A stretch of DNA of 64,000 bases. Origin: Yponomeuta sedellus. Taxonomy: Eukaryota > Arthropoda > Insecta > Lepidoptera > Yponomeutidae. Position 1 is the first letter of the stretch, and each line of letters starts with the position of its first letter. Under the pieces are notes generated by a model, which had not been told where the DNA came from, made no database searches, and was given only the letters and a program-made list of their open reading frames with translations. The stretch spans positions 4,179,908 to 4,243,907 of the forward strand of contig OW203724.1 in the NCBI GenBank assembly GCA_934045075.1, written 5' to 3'. Positions 59,001 to 64,000 of the stretch are shown here, piece by piece. Position numbers and translations under genes: made by a program.

Positions 59001-62000
59001 CTGTTAGCCGCCGAACACCCTCAACCGCTAGTCGACTCACTGACTCAGCGTCTCCTGGCACTTGCAGGCTTTAGAGCACAGACTTCGATTCCTATCAGAC
59101 CTAGCTATGCGTAGCTACGGTCTTGAAGGGGAGTGATGTGGCGAGCACAATGTCAACTCTGCGCGCGCACTACAAAACTCCAACATTCCTACATCGCGCA
59201 ATCAAAGTGTTTTAATGACATAGCATAAATATAACATAAGACTTACAATAGTTGGACCGGCCGTCCCCAGGCATACGATCTGCCTGGCGGGAAATTTCCC
59301 TTTATAGTGGAGGAGCACGATCACCCGCTCTTCCCTATAATATTGTATTAAACTACACCATTTAAAATTATTTTCTAATATAATAAATAACTTTATGACG
59401 TTAGAAAGAGATTGGGTAAAAATACGTTATTTTTGGTTGTTTTTATTTAAGGTATGTAAGTAGTTCCTTCTTTTGTTATTTGCCATTATTTTTAACATAT
59501 AGCTGGAACTCATTATCTTTTCGTTGCCTAGCGACACATTTTCTGAGTAGGTACTTTTTGGTTGTTTTAATTGTACGTAACTGTGCACTACTCGTATTAT
59601 GTGTTTCCGATACCATACTAAGTATAATCTTTTATTTCTGCAATATACTCTTAGGCCCTTTGTTATCCATGTATTAGTGGATTTATTTACGAAATAAAAA
59701 TTTTGATTTAACGTGATTTCCTCCACCAATCCGGACTTGGCCCCCGTGGTAAAGTATGGCCTATACCTTCTTTAGGGAAGAGACCCGAGCCACTCGATGG
59801 GGACATAATGGGTTGATGATGATGATGTTGATGTGATTTCTTTCTCAGGTGCACGGTGCTGATCGGCACGCCGACGATGTTCGTGGACCTGGTGGCGGTG
59901 GCGCGGTGTCGCGGGCCGCCGCAGCAGGTGCGCGTGGCGGTCACGGCCGGCGCGCCCTGCTCGCCGCAGCTCTTCCACGACATCAAGCGCTACCTCAACG
60001 TGCAGTCTGTCAAGGCAAGTTACTGACCGACCGGCTCCACTGGCATACCCCTAGATTACGCGCTATAAATCCTAAGCGATTCGAATCATGTAACGGTCAA
60101 ATTAGTATGGAAATTCACAGTTAGACGATTGGAAACGCTCAGTATTTGGTGCGCATAATTATGCCCCTGAGCACTGTTCAAGTACAGTCAGTAGGGGACG
60201 CCAATTTGCCGTGCATCGCGCTACCCAAAATGAATTCACTTGACCTTCTAAGTATTAGACCTTGGACATAATACTAAAAGCCAATGCTATTTTCAAGGTC
60301 AGGACTTAAAAGGCCTTCTAAATTACAATGTTCACAAAATATAAAATCGGCAAAGTGGCGTTACGCAAAGTTTGTTAAATTTTATAGATTATTAGGCGGT
60401 TTCACACTAATACCTGTGGCCCTAGTAATCATAGTAATCAGTCGTGATACCGCTGCATCAAGAACGCCTCGTTGATGTAGCGGTATCACGACTGATTACT
60501 ACGCCGTACATTTGTACAAATGGCATCAGTCTGGGTGTATTTCCATGTTTGTGCTGTCCTTGCCTGGTTACCATAGCACAGTTTATCCTAGTTTGGGACC
60601 AGGGGCATTATTACGTAAATATCCACTGAGTTGAGTGACGTAAATTTTTACTTTATTTAAGCTACTTCGGCTGTCAAATGCATACATTTTTTGACACTTA
60701 AGAGTCGTCTAAATCCTTCACTCGATAAAGTGGAGTGCTACGTAATAGGAGGGCAGGTCAAGTGATCGTGTTATGTGGAAGTTATTGTTTTATACATAAT
60801 AGTAATAACGGTATATTTGATCGGCGCACAGAGTCTGTATGGCATGACGGAGACGACGGCGAGCGTCTTCCAGTCACTAGAAGGCGAGAGCGAGGAGCAG
60901 GTGACCGGCACCGTCGGCTACATACAGGAACACGTAGAGGTATGGTGAGCGGCGCCGACTTCATACAGGAACACGTAGAGGTATGGTGAGCGGAGCCGAC
61001 TTCATACAAGAACACGTAGAGGTATGGTGAGCGGCGCCGGCTACTTACAGGAACACGTAGAGGTATGGTATAGTAGAGGTATGGTGAGCGGCTCCGACTT
61101 CATACAAGAACACGTAGAGGTATGGTGAGCGGCGCCGACTTCATACAAGAACACGTAGAGGTATGGTGAGCGGCGCCGGCTACTTACAGGAATACGTAGA
61201 GGTATGGTGAGCGGCGTGGGCTACTTACAGGAACATGTAGAGGTATGGTGAGCGGCGCCGGCTACTTACAGGAATACGTAGAGGTATGGTGAGCGGCGTG
61301 GGCTACTTACAGGAACATGTAGAGGTATGGTGAGCGGCGCCGGCTACTTACAGGAACACGTAGAGGTATTGTATAGTAGAGGTATGGTGAGCGGCTCCGA
61401 CTTCATACAAGAACACGTAGAGGTATGGTGAGCGGCGCCGACTTCATACAGGAACACGTAGAGGTATGGTGAGCGGAGCCGACTTCATACAAGAACACGT
61501 AGAGGTGTGGTGAGCGGCGTCGGCTACATACTGAAACACGTAGAGTTATGGTGAGCGGCGCCATCGGCTACATAAAGGAACACGTAGAGTTAGGGTAAGC
61601 GGCGCCGTCGGCTACATAAACGAACACGTAAAGATATGGTGAGCGGCGCCGACTACATACAGGAACACGTAGAGGTATGGTGAGGCACCGTGCTACGTAT
61701 TACTACGAGTACCTGTTGGAAAGAGAGAGAGAGAGAGAAATGTTGACAGCCTAAAAGGGCTACTATAATTAAAGGTTTATTTAGGTGACTCTCATGTCTG
61801 GAATAAAAGGTAATAAGCATTAGTTTTATGTTTTATAAAACTCGTAATTGTGTAAACTTTGTTAATTAAGGAAATTGTAAAGACTAACATTGGAGTTTCT
61901 TGGTCCATTTGTTCTACAAAATTATCTAGATTTGAAATGGTCACCTAGTTTATCTTGTAACTTTTAATAAGTCACTGTTTCTGTGTAATTTTGACTAAAA

Positions 62001-63103
62001 CACTCTGATTTCATTGATTGATTTGAATATTCTTATTACACTGTGCTAACTAAAGACTGTCTGGATACTGCATAGTGTAATAGGTGCCTAAAAAAACCGG
62101 TCAAGTCAGACAGTACCAGGGTTCCAATGGCACCCGTCGGATACGTAACCTTAATAATTTAGCTTACATACGTCCCACTCCCACGGTGCACTTGGAAAGA
62201 GTTTGGGTTAATCGCCACGCGTGCCCATCGCGTGAAGAACTCGAGTGTGTGTTTGTGTGTGTTCATTTTAGCGCTTGAGCGTTCGTACCACGGTAAGCGC
62301 GAACCCTAATCACAAAGTAAAGGAGATGTTATTGCTGATAGGTGAAGGTGGTGGACGCAGCGGGTAATGCCGTGCCGTGGGGCGAGCGCGGAGAGCTTCT
62401 GGTGCGCGGCTACAACACCATGCGCGGCTACTGGGGGGAGCCCGAGCTCACGCGGCGGGCCTTCGCCCCCGGTGGCTGGCTGCGCACTGGGTATGTCATG
62501 TAGCGACCGCTGCAAGCGGTATTACTAGGTACGTACCTTCCATGGCAAGGAAATGTCTACTCTACTTTGGCTGCAACGACCTTTGTAAGTTTATTACTAC
62601 ACAATGAGGCATACTGTCAATATCACAAGGTGTCTTCAATTTGTTATAAAGGACGAACGACCGACCGAATAATGAATGAATGAATAAAATAAACTTATGG
62701 ATGAATGAACGAGAGAGAGAGTGAGTGAGTGAGCGAGTGAGGGAGTGAGTGATCGAACGAACGAATGAAGGGTTGAATGAAAAAGTATTTTTGGCATTAA
62801 AAAAAATTTTAAAAACATATTTAGAGGCTAAAAATTGTCCTTAGCACGGGTTAGTGCATTAAAAATAAAAAATAGTATAATTAAAAAAAATGTTTACCAA
62901 GACGACCTTAATACAGGCAAATAGGTAGTGGCCAAGACATGAAGCGTCTAAATGTCGGCAGGGACCTGTTCACGCTGACGCAGGATGGCTACGGCTGCGT
63001 GGTGGGCCGTCTCAAGGACATCATTGTGCGCGGCGGCGAGAATGTCGCGCCTAAGGAGGTGGAGGACATCCTCGACGACCATCCCGACGTCCTGCAGTCC
63101 CAG
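53002..63103 (+). CDS. acyl-CoA synthetase family member 2-like, 3' partial, 8 exons visible
   Basis: Exons: about 53002-53325 (start uncertain), 53938-54161, 54770-54885, 55345-55579, 59849-60014, 60832-60939, 62342-62490 and 62962-63103, totalling 488 codons with all phases closing. ANL-superfamily motifs in order: [17 protein letters not shown]-loop FTSGTTGEPKAA split by intron 3 (the usual G after PK is A); [83 protein letters not shown]2-type enzymes activate medium-chain fatty acids to acyl-CoA via acyl-AMP, usually in mitochondria. About 100 C-terminal residues, including the A10 lysine, lie beyond the window. The targeting peptide is not visible: either the exon starts at ATG 53002, or an acceptor CAG ends at 53009 and a first exon lies upstream. 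Intron 5 appears to use a GC donor. A 41-bp minisatellite begins 11 bp after exon 6. Confidence 0.92.
53468..53665 (-). mobile_element. Helitron, Lep1-related
   Basis: Starts CTAGCTGGTGCCCACGATTT (antisense 3' end) and ends near TTTATAATATTTCAC. More diverged than the two intact copies. In ACSF2-like intron 1. Confidence 0.65.
54300..54730 (-). mobile_element. intron 2 with a tRNA-derived SINE-like relic
   Basis: 54640-54660 GGTAGGGATCGAACCTTCTA is an antisense B box. The head-side hairpin TGGGCGACTCTAATGAGTCGCCCA (54665-54688) follows. The rest of 54300-54560 shows nothing certain. Confidence 0.45.
54886..55344. other. ACSF2-like intron 3, nothing recognised
   Basis: Splits the P-loop glycine codon (ACC G|GT..). 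No repeat signature identified. Confidence 0.5.
55985..58085. mobile_element. 2.1-kb long-inverted-repeat element in intron 4
   Basis: The left arm (about 55985-56245) and the right arm (about 58085-57825, inverted) share GTGTGCGTCAGAATC, CACGATGAGAGATTTGCTT, TTCTGAT.TCAGGATGGCTGGTCA and ATCATAAATTACT. A second palindrome (57343-57535 with about 57630-57805) lies against the right arm, sharing AAAGTTGTCTTGAAGTTGCA. No transposase found. Contains a SINE C at 56440. Confidence 0.75.
56440..56580 (+). mobile_element. SINE family C copy
   Basis: Full tRNA-like head CGCCCATTAGCTCAGTTGGT, anticodon arm CTGGCACGGATAGCCAG, B box GGTTCGAATGCC, tail TTTAGCCTCTAAATAGG. Confidence 0.75.
58371..58475 (+). 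mobile_element. SINE family F, 3' half
   Basis: ATCTATCGTCGAGTTAGCGC through GATCTGTGTAAGATGTCC matches the tail of the full copy at 26565-26803 in opposite orientation. Confidence 0.65.
58534..59339 (+). mobile_element. terminal-repeat retrotransposon in miniature (TRIM)
   Basis: Direct LTRs of about 202 bp (58534-58735 and 59137-59339) start TGTGGCGAGCACA and end CGCTCTTCCCTATA, about 97% alike by eye. Immediately after the 5' LTR is TGGTGACCCCTGACAG, shaped like a primer-binding site. Before the 3' LTR is a purine run, GAAGGGGAGTGA. The flanks share ATAT. The 400-bp interior has no gag or pol. Confidence 0.82.
59340..59715. other. ACSF2-like intron 4, nothing recognised
   Basis: AT-rich. 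A minus-strand open frame at 59729-59427 has no family resemblance. Confidence 0.4.
59718..59835 (+). repeat. family B, 3'-end-only copy
   Basis: CCTCCACCAATCCGGACTTG to GGGTTGATGATGATGATGTT. It ends within 15 bp of the acceptor of exon 5 (59849). Confidence 0.75.
60040..60170. mobile_element. palindromic MITE
   Basis: Arms contain AATCCTAAGCGATTCGAATC and GATTGGAAACGCTCAGTATT, and the end is GGTGCGCATAATTATGCCCC. About 125 bp. Same termini as the foldback element 8900-10465. Confidence 0.7.
60427..60607 (+). mobile_element. SINE family E tail with a hairpin head
   Basis: The perfect inverted repeat TAGTAATCAGTCGTGATACC...CAA / complement (60435-60464 and 60474-60503, about 9-bp loop) replaces the tRNA head. 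It is followed by CATGTTTGTGCTGTCCTTGC and CCTAGTTTGGGACCA. Confidence 0.7.
60951..61685 (+). repeat. 41-bp minisatellite copied from exon 6 and its splice donor
   Basis: Seventeen units follow the genuine exon end. Each is GGCGCCGACTTCATACAGGA + ACACGTAGAGGTATGGTGAGC or a variant, 41-44 bp. The source is the last 30 nt of exon 6 plus 11 nt of intron. Units 3 and 10 carry an extra ATAGTAGAGGTATGG. Units 6-7 and 8-9 are a duplicated pair. Confidence 0.95.
61737..61990 (+). mobile_element. LINE 3'-end copy (same family as 38507-41247)
   Basis: GGGCTACTATAATTAAAGG, CATGTCTGGAATAAA and GAAATGGTCACCTAGTTTAT align to the 3' UTR of the LINE. Severely 5'-truncated. Confidence 0.75.
61991..62341. other. 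ACSF2-like intron 6 remainder
   Basis: No repeat family recognised. Ends in an AG acceptor (GCTGATAG) with a weak polypyrimidine tract. Confidence 0.4.
62630..62880. repeat. GAAC/GAGT simple repeats and SINE C tail
   Basis: 62650-62790: degenerate (GAAT/GAGT/GAAC)n. 62810-62880: TTTAGAGGCTAAAAATTGTCC and TTAGTGCATTAAAAAT, the SINE C 3' end without its head. Confidence 0.7.
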
Positions 63104-64000
63104 GTAGCACATTCCTTTCACTCTCAAATCCCAGGCTCACCAACTACTGCTTCCGCCAAGCAGTGTTGCCAAATCTATCTATAGCGTTTCCTCCAAATCT
63201 ACCCTGAAATGCCCAAACATTCGGGTTTTGAAAAAAAACCCCAAAACATTACAATATTTTAAAAACCTATTTAGAGGCTAAAAATTTCACCCATGCCGGG
63301 ATTCGAACCCGCGACCTTAAAATTGTCCTTAGCACGGGTCAGTGCATTAAAAATAAAAATAGTATAATTACAATATTTATTCATTAAATTTTTCGTAACA
63401 AACTGGACCTTGTGACAAACTAGAACTAGAAAGTGAAAATATCATACACTTTGTTCTGCAATAGTTTCAATCACTAGATCACCATTTTCATATCGTCTGC
63501 AGTTCCGTACGTTTTTCACCATATCACCCCCCATTCAACATCGACGCGAGCTTATAGGTTAATCTAGAAACGGTATTTTTTAAAAACCTATTTCAGAGGC
63601 TAAAAATTCCACCCATGCCGGGATTCGAACCCGCGACCTCTGGCTATCCGTGCCAGCGCTCTTTCCAACTGAGCTAATGGGCGACTCACCGGCATCAGTG
63701 AAATTTCGAACCTCTTACACTATTCTCTGTATTACGGTATTTTTTATTTCAGCAACATATTTTTTTGTCGTATTGTCCATTTTAAATTACAATGCGTTCA
63801 GTCCAAGGATTGGGTAAAAAGTTCTTGGTTCAGTCGTTGTAATTGATTTTTTATTACCAATTTTTTTTAAAACCTATTTAGAGGCTAAAAATTCCATCCA
63901 TGCCGGGATTCGAACCCGCGACCTCTGGCTATCCGTGCCAGCGCTCTTACCAACTGAGCTAATGGGAGACTCACCGGCATCAGTGAAATTTCGAACCTCT
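63104..64000 (-). repeat. cluster of SINE family C copies (63258-63370, 63578-63735, 63868 to end)
   Basis: Three antisense copies in a row. The first is internally deleted (jumps from the B box to the tail duplicate). The second and third are full and begin about 290 bp apart; the third runs off the window. Each has CATGCCGGGATTCGAACCCG and AACTGAGCTAATGGG. They lie in the last visible ACSF2-like intron. Confidence 0.8.

Noticed and set aside
60951..61685. Run of additional coding micro-exons
   Set aside because: Units lack acceptors between them, are 41 bp (not a multiple of 3) and hit TGA; they are a minisatellite derived from one exon end.

Overview
The window is animal nuclear DNA, almost certainly from a moth or butterfly (Lepidoptera). 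It has spliced genes with GC-rich exons in AT-rich introns, Lep1-type Helitrons (A|TC...CTAG|T), tRNA-derived SINEs, RTE/CR1/jockey LINE remnants, Penelope-like repeats, a mariner and Ty3/gypsy pieces. There are no bacterial operons, CRISPR arrays or prophages.

Three host genes carry the coding content. (1) Positions 1051-10673, plus strand: the last four exons of a BEACH/WD40 protein, best matched to lysosomal-trafficking regulator (LYST/mauve). Its upstream exons lie outside the window. (2) Positions 27084 down to 12733, minus strand: a complete 13-exon 'nose resistant to fluoxetine' (nrf-6) type membrane acyltransferase, 702 codons, with every exon phase closing. It is tail-to-tail with gene 1. 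(3) About 53002-63103, plus strand: an acyl-CoA synthetase of the ACSF2 type. Eight exons are visible; the last C-terminal exons, and probably the targeting peptide, are missing.

The 27-53 kb interval holds no convincing host gene. It is a field of nested repeats: a 2.65-kb mariner with about 0.6-kb inverted repeats inside a LINE copy that also carries an RTE fragment; a jockey fragment; a gypsy element reduced to gag, integrase and one LTR, with a long LINE inserted in gag; GC-rich hairpin DNA; a (TATG)n microsatellite; 312-bp and 175-bp tandem repeats; and foldback elements. Introns of all three genes are also repeat-filled.

The most unusual features are: a 41-bp minisatellite that is an expansion of an ACSF2 exon 3' end plus its splice donor (17 decoy donors); a Helitron whose end lies 9 nt inside an nrf-6 intron; a miniature LTR retrotransposon; three Penelope-like copies with 12-15 bp target duplications; a probable GC-AG intron; and many donors with C at +3. 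All family names come from reading translated exons and motifs by eye; no database search was run.
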